From Eubacteriales bacterium (lineage in GTDB: Bacteria; Bacillota; Clostridia; Lachnospirales; Lachnospiraceae): a DNA stretch of 59,413 nucleotides. Every line of letters begins with the position of its first letter. The first letter of the stretch is position 1. Shown here one piece after another: positions 7,734-16,521 of the stretch. Made by a program: the position numbers and the translations under genes. Under the pieces are notes generated by a model. It did not search any database. It worked only from the letters and a program-made list of their open reading frames with translations, and was not told the DNA's origin. Location of the stretch: assembly GCA_030524585.1 (NCBI GenBank), contig JAUNGJ010000010.1, positions 1-59,413 of the forward strand, written 5' to 3'.

Positions 7734-8717
7734 ATGAGTGAGATGAGACAGATTACTTATAAAGACGCGGTTCGCGAGGCAATGTGCGAAGAGATGCGCC
7801 GTGATGAGAATGTATATTTTATGGGTGAAGATATTGGTGCATACTGTGGAGCGTTTGGTGTATCCAAAGGGATGTTAGAGGAGTTTGGACCAGAGAGAAT
7901 TCGGGAGACTCCGATTTCTGAGACGGCATTCATGGGAGCAGGCGTTGGATCTGCCATCACAGGAATGCGCCCGATCGTAGAGCTGATGTTCTCTGATTTT
8001 ATGGCGGTCTGCTATGACCAGATTATCAACCAGGCAGCCAAAATGCATTTCATGTTTGCCGGAAAGGTGAATGTTCCTATGGTTATCCGCACGGCGGCCG
8101 GCGGAGGTACCGGAGCGGCAGCCCAGCATTCACAGTCTCTGGAGCAGATGTACCTGCATGTACCTGGACTTAAGGTAGTAGTTCCTTCTACACCGTATGA
8201 TGCAAAGGGATTGTTAAAGGCTTCTATCCGTGACAATAATACGGTCGTATTTTTGGAGCAGAAGAGATTATACAAAGAAAAAGGCATGGTTCCGGATGAG
8301 GATTACACCATTCCGCTGGGCGTTGCTGATGTGAAGAGAGAAGGTACGGATGTATCGGTGATTACTTACGGAAGAATGGTACAGATGAGCCTTCAGGTGG
8401 CTGAGAAGCTGGCTGAGGAGGGAATTAATGTAGAGGTTGTTGACCTTCGTACTCTTTCTCCGCTTGACAAGGATGCAGTGATTGCAACTGCTAAGAAGAC
8501 ACACAGAGTCGTGATCGTACATGAATCTGTTCAGTTTGGCGGATTTGGCGGTGAGGTGGCTGCTACGATTACGGACAGCGAGGCATTTTATTATCTGGAT
8601 GCCCCAATCAAGAGAGTTGGAGCGCTGTACTGCCCGGTACCATTTAACCCGGTACTCGAGGCTGAGACATTTCCTACTCCGGCAAAAATTGAAGCAGCGA
8701 TCAGAGAAGTATTATAG
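7734..8717 (+). CDS. Thiamine-diphosphate dehydrogenase E1, beta subunit
   Basis: 327 residues, normal for AcoB/PdhB. Shows the pyrimidine-binding domain (MGEDIGAYCGAFGVSKGM, ETPISETAFMGAGVGSA, MFSDFM) and the C-terminal transketolase domain (VVDLRTLSPLDKDAVIATAKKT, GFGGEVAA). It completes the alpha2beta2 E1 with the preceding gene, 17 bases upstream, and has its own AGGAGGG ribosome binding site. Confidence 0.93.
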   Translation: MSEMRQITYKDAVREAMCEEMRRDENVYFMGEDIGAYCGAFGVSKGMLEEFGPERIRETPISETAFMGAGVGSAITGMRPIVELMFSDFMAVCYDQIINQAAKMHFMFAGKVNVPMVIRTAAGGGTGAAAQHSQSLEQMYLHVPGLKVVVPSTPYDAKGLLKASIRDNNTVVFLEQKRLYKEKGMVPDEDYTIPLGVADVKREGTDVSVITYGRMVQMSLQVAEKLAEEGINVEVVDLRTLSPLDKDAVIATAKKTHRVVIVHESVQFGGFGGEVAATITDSEAFYYLDAPIKRVGALYCPVPFNPVLEAETFPTPAKIEAAIREVL

Positions 8718-8733
8718 GTAAGGAGGAACAGGT

Positions 8734-10053
8734 ATGGCAACAGAAGTGTATATGCCGAAGAACGGTATGGACATGACTGAGGGAACGATTATCCAATGGC
8801 TGAAGAATGAAGGCGACAGAGTCGAGAGAGACGAGCCTATTATGGAAATAGAGACAGATAAGATTACGATGGAATCTGAGTCACCTGCAAGCGGAGTTCT
8901 TCTGAAGAAGCTCTATGAGGATGGCGCTGTTGTTCCGGTACTTACTGTGATTGGATATATTGGAGAGCCGGGGGAAGAGATTCCGGATGCGCCGGCAGCG
9001 GAGACCGCCGTGGAGAAGAAAGAAGAGGCGCCGGCAGCAGCTGTAAAGGCAGAGGTTCCGGTGAAGATTCTTGCAAGTACAACGGCGATTCCGGCGACTC
9101 CTTACGCGAAGAAGATTGCGGCAGACAACGGCATTGATCTTGCAGAGGTTCAGCCCACAGGCCGCTATGGTGAGATCCGGGCTATCGATGTGGAAAATGC
9201 AATTCATGCACAGCCGAAGGCTACACCGCTTGCAAGGGCGATGGCTGCAGATATGGGCATTGACCTTAAGACGGTTGCAGGTTCCGGATATCGTGGAAAG
9301 ATTACCAGTGCAGACCTGACTCCGGAAGAGGCGGCACAGGTGGAAGCAGCAGTGAAAGAGATTGAGGAAATTCTTGAGCGCAGGAAGCTGTCCGGAATGC
9401 GCAAGGTCATTGCTCAGAGAATGAGCGCAAGCCACACGGAGATTCCGAATGTTACCCAGAACATTAAAGTGGATGTGACAGAGCTCCTCGCACTGAGAGC
9501 AAAGATTAATCAGGGGAAAGAGAAGGCAGATAAGGTATCAGTCAATGATCTTATTATCAAAGCAGTTGGCAAGGCAGTAGCAGAATTTGAGCGGTTCCGC
9601 ATGACGCTGGAAGGTGATGAATATGTGATTCACAACCAGATTAATGTGGGTATGGCTGTTGGTATTGCTGAAGGACTTCTGGTGCCGGTTATCCGGGATG
9701 TTGATAAGAAGAGTCTGGTTGAGGTGTCTAAGAAAGCCAAAGAACTTGCAAAGAAAGCAAGAGAAGGAAAGCTTATGCCAGATGAGCTGGGCGATGGCCG
9801 CATCACCATTTCCAATATCGGTATGTATGGAACCCACAGCTTCACACCGATTATCAACCAGCCGGAGGCTTCAATTGTTGGTGTGTGCGGTACGGAGGAT
9901 GAGCTTGCCCTGCAGGATGGCGAAGTGGTAGTGCGCAAGAAGATGATGATCTGTGTAACCTTCGATCACAGAATTCTGAATGGTACAGAGGTATGTGAAT
10001 TTGAATCTTGCCTTAAGAATCTGTTGGAGAACCCAATTAGCATACTGATATAG
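8734..10053 (+). CDS. Dihydrolipoamide acyltransferase (E2)
   Basis: 439 residues. Order: N-terminal lipoyl domain (1-80, acceptor Lys43 in ETDKITMESES), an Ala/Pro/Glu linker, two peripheral-subunit-binding domains (about 123-155, ATPYAKKIAADNGID; and about 164-198, ATPLARAMAADMGID), then the acyltransferase core (about 215-439). Two binding domains in a row are unusual. The catalytic motif reads DHRILNG, so the usual Asp of HxxxDG is Asn. It takes the acyl group from E1 and gives it to CoA. The gene starts 17 bases after E1 beta. Confidence 0.92.
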   Translation: MATEVYMPKNGMDMTEGTIIQWLKNEGDRVERDEPIMEIETDKITMESESPASGVLLKKLYEDGAVVPVLTVIGYIGEPGEEIPDAPAAETAVEKKEEAPAAAVKAEVPVKILASTTAIPATPYAKKIAADNGIDLAEVQPTGRYGEIRAIDVENAIHAQPKATPLARAMAADMGIDLKTVAGSGYRGKITSADLTPEEAAQVEAAVKEIEEILERRKLSGMRKVIAQRMSASHTEIPNVTQNIKVDVTELLALRAKINQGKEKADKVSVNDLIIKAVGKAVAEFERFRMTLEGDEYVIHNQINVGMAVGIAEGLLVPVIRDVDKKSLVEVSKKAKELAKKAREGKLMPDELGDGRITISNIGMYGTHSFTPIINQPEASIVGVCGTEDELALQDGEVVVRKKMMICVTFDHRILNGTEVCEFESCLKNLLENPISILI

Positions 10054-10063
10054 GAGGAGTAAC

Positions 10064-11782
10064 ATGGCAACAGAATTATATATGCCAAAGAATGGCATGG
10101 ACATGACCGAAGGAACCATTGTGAAATGGCTTAAAAATGTAGGTGATCCTGTTGAGAAGGATGAACCGGTCATGGAGATTGAGACAGACAAGATTACGAT
10201 GGAATCCGAGTCGCCGGCATCAGGTGTACTGCTTGCAAAGCTGTATAAGGATGGTGCAGTGGTTCCGGTTCTGACGACGATCGGATATATTGGAGAGCCG
10301 GGAGAGAAGGTTCCGGAAGCAGCGGCTCCCAAGGCAGAGGCAGCAAAGGCAGAGACAGCTGTGGAGACCGCTGCTCCGTTACCTAAGGCAGAGAAGAAGG
10401 ATGGATATGATGTGGCAGTGATCGGCGGAGGCCCGGCGGGGTATGTGGCAGCCATCCGTGCCGCACAGCTTGGCGGAAAGGTAATTCTGTTCGAGAAGGA
10501 TACCGTTGGAGGAACCTGCCTGAACAGAGGATGTATACCGACCAAGACATATCTTAAGACGGCTGAGTATATTCATCATATTCATGCAGCGGCTTCCCGG
10601 GGCATTATTGTCAATGCGGAAAGCAGCGTAGATATGCCGAAGGTGGTTGCATACAAGAATAAGGTGGTAAAGACGCTGACAGGCGGTGTTGCTGGATTGC
10701 TGAAGAGTAATGGCGTTACCGTTGTGAATGGTGAGGCTGAGCTTGAGAATACCACAACCGTTGTATGTGCAGGAAAGACGTACAAGGCAGATAAGATTAT
10801 CCTCTGCGGTGGATCCAAGGCGATCCGTATCCCGATTCCGGGTGTGGACCATAAGGACGTTATGACAAGCGATGAAATTCTTGACATGACAGAGGTTCCG
10901 GAGCGTCTGGGAATCATCGGCGGCGGCGTGATCGGATGTGAGCTTGCATCTGCATTCAGCGCATTTGGCTCTAAAGTTACCATTGTGGAAGCAATGGATC
11001 GCGTAGTTTCTATGCTGGATCAGGATATTTCTGCAGAAGTTGATAAAACCTTGAAGAAATCCGGCGCCAGTGTAAACTGCGGACGCAAGGTATTAGAAAT
11101 TAAAGACAATGGCGGACATCCGGTTATCGTTACCGATAATGGGGAGTTCGAATGTGATAAGGTTCTTCTTTCCATCGGAAGAGCAGCAGATCTTGGATGC
11201 CTTGGCAAATTAAAAGACGAGATTAAGACAGAACGAGGCAAGATTGTGGTTGATGATACCATGAAGACAACCGTTGATAATATCTATGCCTGCGGCGATA
11301 TTAACGGGCGTATCATGCTTGCCCATTCTGCATTTAAGATGGGCGAGGTGGCAGCAGAGAATGCCGTAACTGGAAGCGCTGTGAAGTGTGACCTGAGATA
11401 TGTTCCAAGCTGCCTGTATCTGTCACCGGAGGCTGCTTCTGTGGGACTTACGGAAGAGAAGGCAAGAGAGCTTCATCCGGAAGGAATCCGTGTTGGCAAA
11501 TTTAACATGGCCGCAAATGGAAGAAGCGTGGCTTCCGGAGAGAAAGCAGGATTTATCAAGGTAGTTGCTGATAATAAGTATGGACAGATCCTTGGCGTAC
11601 ATATGGTAGGCGGCGTTGCATCTGAGATGATTGCAGAGCCGACAGCACTGATGCAGATGGAAATTACGGTAAATGAGGTGGCGGATTCCATTATCCATGC
11701 ACACCCAAGTTATTCAGAAGCATTTGCAGAGGCATGTGCAGACTGTCTTGGACGCTGCATTCATCAGCCGCCTAAGAAATAG
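10064..11782 (+). CDS. lpdA: Dihydrolipoyl dehydrogenase (E3) with N-terminal lipoyl domain
   Basis: 572 residues, about 100 longer than a bare E3. Residues 1-80 are a lipoyl domain nearly matching that of the preceding E2 (Lys43), followed by an Ala/Glu linker and a full E3 from about 113: FAD fingerprint VIGGGPAGY (119-127), redox pair Cys152/Cys157 in GGTCLNRGCIPTK, second GxGxxG (IIGGGVIGCELA), and C-terminal HAHPSYSEAF with the catalytic His-Glu. It reoxidises dihydrolipoamide with NAD. Lipoyl-E3 fusions are known in acetoin and pyruvate dehydrogenase operons of Firmicutes. The gene follows E2 by 10 bases and a terminator lies 50 bases beyond. Confidence 0.94.
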   Translation: MATELYMPKNGMDMTEGTIVKWLKNVGDPVEKDEPVMEIETDKITMESESPASGVLLAKLYKDGAVVPVLTTIGYIGEPGEKVPEAAAPKAEAAKAETAVETAAPLPKAEKKDGYDVAVIGGGPAGYVAAIRAAQLGGKVILFEKDTVGGTCLNRGCIPTKTYLKTAEYIHHIHAAASRGIIVNAESSVDMPKVVAYKNKVVKTLTGGVAGLLKSNGVTVVNGEAELENTTTVVCAGKTYKADKIILCGGSKAIRIPIPGVDHKDVMTSDEILDMTEVPERLGIIGGGVIGCELASAFSAFGSKVTIVEAMDRVVSMLDQDISAEVDKTLKKSGASVNCGRKVLEIKDNGGHPVIVTDNGEFECDKVLLSIGRAADLGCLGKLKDEIKTERGKIVVDDTMKTTVDNIYACGDINGRIMLAHSAFKMGEVAAENAVTGSAVKCDLRYVPSCLYLSPEAASVGLTEEKARELHPEGIRVGKFNMAANGRSVASGEKAGFIKVVADNKYGQILGVHMVGGVASEMIAEPTALMQMEITVNEVADSIIHAHPSYSEAFAEACADCLGRCIHQPPKK

Positions 11783-11832
11783 AGTTGGTTTGACATTTTC
11801 GGATTTAGAATTCCTTCTTAAAATGTTTATGG

Positions 11833-11872
11833 AAAAAAGTACTTTCTGCCAAAAGGCGGGAAGTACTTTTTT
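11833..11872. terminator. Bidirectional terminator after the dehydrogenase operon
   Basis: 18-bp stem (AAAAAAGTACTT… against …AAGTACTTTTTT, two G-U) with a four-A loop. A6 and T6 at the base let it stop both the E3 transcript and the convergent LysR transcript. Confidence 0.9.
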
Positions 11873-11904
11873 CCTTGCTGTCATGGCTTCGGAGAAGACT
11901 TTTG

Positions 11905-12801
11905 CTATATGGGAAATGGATACTGTTTCATGAACGCAGTGAATGCTTTGCTGATCGGGGTATCCAACAGCTCTTTCAGCGTTACATAGAAAATTGTGCG
12001 GTGCAGTTCCTCCTCCAATGGCAGGATCACATGTCTTTCATCCTTTAATATCTGGGCGATGGAGTTTGAGGAAAAATATATGGCCAATCCCTGGCCGGCA
12101 AGCTGCATACCGATATCGGATTGGCTTGTCTCACATACGATCTGGGGGATTGTAAAGTGCCGTTCGAAGATCATTTCCAGTTCTTTCCGAAAAGCAGATT
12201 CTCTGGAGGGCATAATGATTTTACACTCCTGCAGATCTCTGATTTTCAGGAGCTTGTTTTGGGCCAGAGGGTGTTCTTTGTTTACGACGGCCACATAGTA
12301 ATCATCCTGAAGTCTTTGAAAATAGAGATCATCATGTTTTCGCAGTATTTCTTCATAACCGATGATAAAAGCTGCATTGATAGAGCGGGACAGAAGCATA
12401 TTTAGAAGAGCCATGCTGCCGTCAACCGTTATTTCATAGGTGATCCCGGGAAATTTCTGATGAAAATCCGTGAGAATCTGGGGGAGATTTAAATATCCGG
12501 CAATCCACAGCATTCCTACCCGGAATGTACCACTCTGCAGACAGCTGTACTTTCCCATCAGATCCGATAGCTGATCCACATTATTGATAATGCGCTCCGC
12601 GGAAATGATAAACTGTTCTCCGGCATCGGTCAAAGAGACGGATTTGGAGTGCCGGATGAAAAGAGGGATGCCAAGTTCCTGCTCCAGTTTCAGAATCTGC
12701 TGGGAGAGGGAGGGCTGGGCAATATACAGTTCTTTGGCGGCAGCAGAAAAGCTCCTTTTTTCTGCAACTTTTAAGGCGTAACGTAATTGGTGAATCTGCA
12801 T
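11905..12801 (-). CDS. LysR-family transcriptional regulator
   Basis: 298 residues, typical. N-terminal winged helix (MQIHQLRYALKVAEKRSFSA then AAKELYIAQPSLSQQIL), then a two-lobed effector-binding domain (about 90-298). It is divergent from an SLC13-type transporter gene; the 185-base gap between them holds TATAAT at 12891-12896 without a good -35, which fits an activator-dependent promoter. It probably activates the transporter and flavoprotein genes in response to their substrate (inference). Confidence 0.9.
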   Translation of the reverse strand: MQIHQLRYALKVAEKRSFSAAAKELYIAQPSLSQQILKLEQELGIPLFIRHSKSVSLTDAGEQFIISAERIINNVDQLSDLMGKYSCLQSGTFRVGMLWIAGYLNLPQILTDFHQKFPGITYEITVDGSMALLNMLLSRSINAAFIIGYEEILRKHDDLYFQRLQDDYYVAVVNKEHPLAQNKLLKIRDLQECKIIMPSRESAFRKELEMIFERHFTIPQIVCETSQSDIGMQLAGQGLAIYFSSNSIAQILKDERHVILPLEEELHRTIFYVTLKELLDTPISKAFTAFMKQYPFPI

Positions 12802-12986
12802 AAATGAAACCTCCTTTTAAGGTGATATAAAACACGAAATTGTGCATATCGACAAAAAATGCCTGTGTTATAGGAAAGTACTATTGATTTTATAATATAT
12901 GAATATTTTACAAATAACAAGCCCCAATGTAAAATAGGATTAGACATATTAAACAATCATTTAAAAGGAATGAAAGGAGAACAGTT

Positions 12987-14444
12987 ATGGCAAAGAAAAA
13001 CACAAAGTCGACGCTGATATTGATTTTGGCGCTTGTAGTAATCATCGGCTCAAGATTTATACCAGGATTAGGGGGACTATCCGCAGATGCGGTAGCTGTC
13101 CTGGGAGTATTTTTTGGTTCGCTGATTATGTGGATTGGAGTATCCATTGATTGGCCGAGTATGATTACTCTGCTGGCACTGGGATTCATCCCGCTTTTTG
13201 GATTCGGATCGACATTTTCCGGAGCTTTTGGTAACACAACAGTGGCATTTTTGATCTTTACATTTGCGCTGGTATATCCACTGTCCAAGACAAATTTTGT
13301 GCGTAGATGTACGATTTCATTTATTACGAATAGAATCGCAAGGAAGGGTCCCTGGTACTTTGTATGCTTCCTTCTGGCAGCGGTAACATTTATGGGATTA
13401 TTCATCTCTCCGTCTGTATTATTTGTGGCATTTATGCCGTTTTTGGAGGATATTTTCCAGGTGCTGGAAGTGAAGAAGGGTGGAAAGACCGGAAATATGA
13501 TTATGATGGGAACTGCGTTCTGCATCAGCTTATCCTCTGGTATGACAGCAATCGGACACGTATGGCCGACGATGGCGATTGGATACTATACAGCAGCAAC
13601 CGGCAACGATGTCAATCAGTTCCAGTATATGGCAATGGGTATCCCGACAGGAATTATCCTGATTGCTCTTTTGATTCTGGTATTTAAGTTTATCTACCGT
13701 CCGGATGATATTAAGGACATTCAGCCGGAAAAGGCTATGGAACTTCGCGGCACTGTTCCTCCGGCAGACAGAAGGGAAAAAATTATTCTTGGAACAATGT
13801 TTCTGACGGTATTCCTTTGGGTTGCACCAAGCCTGATCAAGGGAGTTCTTCCGGATGTTTATACTATGGTAAACGGCTGGTCTACCGCAATGCCTCCGCT
13901 TTTGGGATGTGTCATCCTCTTTGTTGCACAGGTGGATGGCGAGCGCATTATGAACTTCAAGGAGGTAACCAGCAAGGGCATTCTCTGGGGAAGTATTCTG
14001 ATGACAGCAGCAGCTACCCAGCTTGGTACCTGCCTGACCAACGAAGAAATTGGAATCAGCGCATGGCTTACCAATACGTTGGAGCCTTTGACAGGAAGTC
14101 TTCCGGTTATTGGAATGATTCTGTTCTTCATGACATGGGCGATTATTGAAACGAACTTCTCATCCAACATTGTTACCACTACAGTTGTAAGTGCGGTTGA
14201 ACTGTCAGTGCTTACGGCTCTGCCGGCAGGCTCTGTGAATGTGGCGGCAGCTGTATGTATGGTCGGTTTTGCAGCAGGCGTATGCAACATGACGCCGGCG
14301 GGACAGAGTACCGTCAATACCGTTGCGATCGGTTCCGGATGGACAGACACTAAGTCTATGTTCATCTGGGGTGGAATTTTTGCGGTAATGGCAATTTTAG
14401 TCCTGACATTTATTGCATATCCACTTGGTTCTTTGGTAATGTAA
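12987..14444 (+). CDS. SLC13/DASS-type anion transporter
   Basis: 485 residues, very hydrophobic, about 11-12 membrane segments. Traits of the divalent-anion symporter superfamily: paired Ser-Asn/Thr loops in each half (GNTTVAFLIF early, NFSSNIVTTTVV late) and MTPAGQSTVNTVA. Members move dicarboxylates, citrate or sulfate with sodium. Start ATG 12987 with AAAGGAGAA. It is likely co-transcribed with the flavoprotein 41 bases downstream, so it may import that enzyme's substrate. Confidence 0.85.
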   Translation: MAKKNTKSTLILILALVVIIGSRFIPGLGGLSADAVAVLGVFFGSLIMWIGVSIDWPSMITLLALGFIPLFGFGSTFSGAFGNTTVAFLIFTFALVYPLSKTNFVRRCTISFITNRIARKGPWYFVCFLLAAVTFMGLFISPSVLFVAFMPFLEDIFQVLEVKKGGKTGNMIMMGTAFCISLSSGMTAIGHVWPTMAIGYYTAATGNDVNQFQYMAMGIPTGIILIALLILVFKFIYRPDDIKDIQPEKAMELRGTVPPADRREKIILGTMFLTVFLWVAPSLIKGVLPDVYTMVNGWSTAMPPLLGCVILFVAQVDGERIMNFKEVTSKGILWGSILMTAAATQLGTCLTNEEIGISAWLTNTLEPLTGSLPVIGMILFFMTWAIIETNFSSNIVTTTVVSAVELSVLTALPAGSVNVAAAVCMVGFAAGVCNMTPAGQSTVNTVAIGSGWTDTKSMFIWGGIFAVMAILVLTFIAYPLGSLVM

Positions 14445-14485
14445 TAGAGTAGTAGAAGAACGCTTGATAATTTAGGAGAAATAGT

Positions 14486-15748
14486 ATGAATAGAAGCTAT
14501 GAATATGATGTTGTAGTTGTGGGCGGCGGTACTGCGGGCGTGGCGGCAGCAGTGGCAGCGGCAAAGAGTGGCGCCAGGACACTTCTTGTGGAGCGGAATC
14601 CTTATTTGGGAGGAGAGGCGACCAACAGCGGAGTGGCGGCCTTCTGCGGATTCTTTACCTGCGGAGGAAACCCGGTAAAGGTCGTTGCCGGAATCGGGGA
14701 TTTGGTACTGGAGGAAATGGAAAAGCTGGGAAGCAATACTTTTAACTATATTATTTCTGCTTCGGGAAATAAAAATATTAATTTCCAGCCGGAATATTTA
14801 AAATGTGCACTGGATAATCTGATGGATGCAGAGGGCGCAGAGTACCTTCTTCACACCACGCTTGTTGGAGCGGATGTGCACGATGGCAGGATACAATCGC
14901 TGCAGTGTGCAGATGATGAGGGCTTATTTACCGTAAAGGCGGCCTGCTTTATTGATGCGACGGGCGACGCAAATCTTGCGCATCTTGCTGGAGCAGAGAC
15001 TGTATGGGGAGATGGCGAAGGAAATGTTCAGGCGGCAACCCTGACCCTCCGTCTGAGCAGTGTTGATACCTCGAAGCCGATGACCCCGGATGCGGTGGCG
15101 GAAGCAATTGCGAAAGGAAAAGAAGCTGGTATTGCCCATCTTACCAGGGAAAAGGGATTCCTTCAGGTTAGAGATGAGTCGGGGATCGTAGTAGCACTTC
15201 TTCCCACCGTAATGCCGAAGGGATTAAACGGGAAAGAGCTAACCGAGCTTGAAAAGGATGCCAGAAAGCAGGCGCTGGCCTATGCAGAAACCTTCAAAAG
15301 ATTCATGCCGGGCATGGAGAACAGTGAAGTGGCGATTATGGGGCCGTCGATTGGATTCCGGGAAACCAGAAGACTGATCGGACGAGAAACGGTTACGGCA
15401 GAGGATGTATTAGAGAGAAGAAAGTGTGACGGCGGTGTTGCCCGCGGCGGCTGGAAACCGGAAATTCATAAGAATATTACGAAGATGGGAGAATATATGG
15501 ATGTAGAGCAGGGGAGCTATTTTGATATTCCCCTGGGGGCATTACAATCTGTCAATATCGAGAATCTGTATGGAGCAGGACGTGTAGTTTCTTCGGATTC
15601 CATAGGTTTTGCGGCAGTCCGTGTTATGGGAACCTGTTTTGCTACTGGACATGCAGCAGGAGTTGCGGCGGCACTTCAGGCAGCAAAAGGAGTGGCAGAC
15701 ATACAGGAAGTTCGCACAGAGCTTGAAAAACAGGGCGCAATGATATAA
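14486..15748 (+). CDS. FAD-dependent oxidoreductase (FAD_oxidored, PF12831-like)
   Basis: 420 residues. N-terminal Rossmann FAD motif VVVVGGGTAGVAAAVAAAKSG (split here by eye as VVVGGGTAGVAA), then ERNPYLGGEATNSGVAAFCG, a central substrate domain and a C-terminal FAD segment (NLYGAGRVVSSDSIGFAAVR, MGTCFATGHAAGVAAAL). No signal peptide or flavinylation domain, so it is cytoplasmic. The family includes poorly characterised dehydrogenases and reductases of organic acids. Gene context (LysR, anion transporter) suggests oxidation or reduction of an imported organic acid. A strong terminator follows. Confidence 0.85.
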   Translation: MNRSYEYDVVVVGGGTAGVAAAVAAAKSGARTLLVERNPYLGGEATNSGVAAFCGFFTCGGNPVKVVAGIGDLVLEEMEKLGSNTFNYIISASGNKNINFQPEYLKCALDNLMDAEGAEYLLHTTLVGADVHDGRIQSLQCADDEGLFTVKAACFIDATGDANLAHLAGAETVWGDGEGNVQAATLTLRLSSVDTSKPMTPDAVAEAIAKGKEAGIAHLTREKGFLQVRDESGIVVALLPTVMPKGLNGKELTELEKDARKQALAYAETFKRFMPGMENSEVAIMGPSIGFRETRRLIGRETVTAEDVLERRKCDGGVARGGWKPEIHKNITKMGEYMDVEQGSYFDIPLGALQSVNIENLYGAGRVVSSDSIGFAAVRVMGTCFATGHAAGVAAALQAAKGVADIQEVRTELEKQGAMI

Positions 15749-15761
15749 AATAATAGTATGT

Positions 15762-15795
15762 AAAAGCCTTCTGCTATTCGGGCAGAAGGCTTTTT
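15762..15795 (+). terminator. Terminator of the transporter-flavoprotein operon
   Basis: AAAAGCCTTCTGC and GCAGAAGGCTTTT form a perfect 13-bp stem with a 7-base loop and a run of five T. Confidence 0.92.
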
Positions 15796-15826
15796 GAGAA
15801 TAGCGGAAAGCATAGGAGGGAAAAAA

Positions 15827-16390
15827 ATGACTTTAGATGAAATAAGGGTACAGATTGATGCAATTGATACACAGATGAAGCCTTTGTTTCTTGACCGTAT
15901 GGAGTGCGCAAAGCATGTGGCGGAAGCCAAGGCGGAGATGGGAAGCGACAGTGTATTTGTGTTGGAGAGAGAGCTTTCAATTATTGAGAAGCGTGCAGCA
16001 GATGTAGATTCCGTACTCTATGATGAGTATGTGGCGTTCTTAAGACATCTGATGAGTGTCAGCAGAAGATACCAGTATGGAATCCTTAAAGATCTTCAGG
16101 AAAAGGTGCTTGCTGCGGAGCTTGAGAAAGCAGGATTGGATGAAAATGTAGAACATCACCAGGTGAAAATCGGATTCTCCTGTGACAAAGCGACCAGCGA
16201 TCTGAATCTGTTCATCAATATGACGAAGCTTAATAAGATTGAGGTTGATCAGATTAAGCTTCGGACGGAAGACGGAAGGCAGAAAATCACAATGGTTCTG
16301 GACGGAAATATCAAAGATGGCAGTATGCGTCAGCTCCTGTGCCAGATTGCAAAGGAATCAGAGGGTTTCTGGATCGTGGAATTGAGATAG
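15827..16390 (+). CDS. Chorismate mutase (AroQ type) with C-terminal ACT-like region
   Basis: 187 residues. The N-terminal 90 form the all-helical AroQ domain converting chorismate to prephenate: LDEIRVQIDAIDTQM, RMECAKHVAEAK (key Arg/Lys), and the third helix ending SVSRRYQYG. Residues about 115-187 (VKIGFSCDKATSDLNLFINM…) have a beta-alpha-beta-beta-alpha-beta look like an ACT domain, suggesting feedback control; this is by eye only. Start ATG 15827 with AGGAGGG at 15814-15820; an in-frame TTG upstream sits in the T-run of the preceding terminator. No other aromatic amino acid gene is adjacent. Confidence 0.82.
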   Translation: MTLDEIRVQIDAIDTQMKPLFLDRMECAKHVAEAKAEMGSDSVFVLERELSIIEKRAADVDSVLYDEYVAFLRHLMSVSRRYQYGILKDLQEKVLAAELEKAGLDENVEHHQVKIGFSCDKATSDLNLFINMTKLNKIEVDQIKLRTEDGRQKITMVLDGNIKDGSMRQLLCQIAKESEGFWIVELR

Positions 16391-16435
16391 GGCGAACTGC
16401 ACGAAAAGTCTAATATTTTTTTAACATTATTGCCA

Positions 16436-16464
16436 TAGACATTTTTTTTTAGGATTGCTACAAT
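16436..16464 (+). promoter_or_regulatory. Probable sigma-A promoter of pfkA
   Basis: TAGACA (16436-16441), 17-base spacer, TACAAT (16459-16464), 58 bases before the pfkA start codon. Confidence 0.65.
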
Positions 16465-16521
16465 GAATGTATGCATTTTAGGAAAGAACGGTATATAAGA
16501 TATCGGAAATGAGGTGTTACT

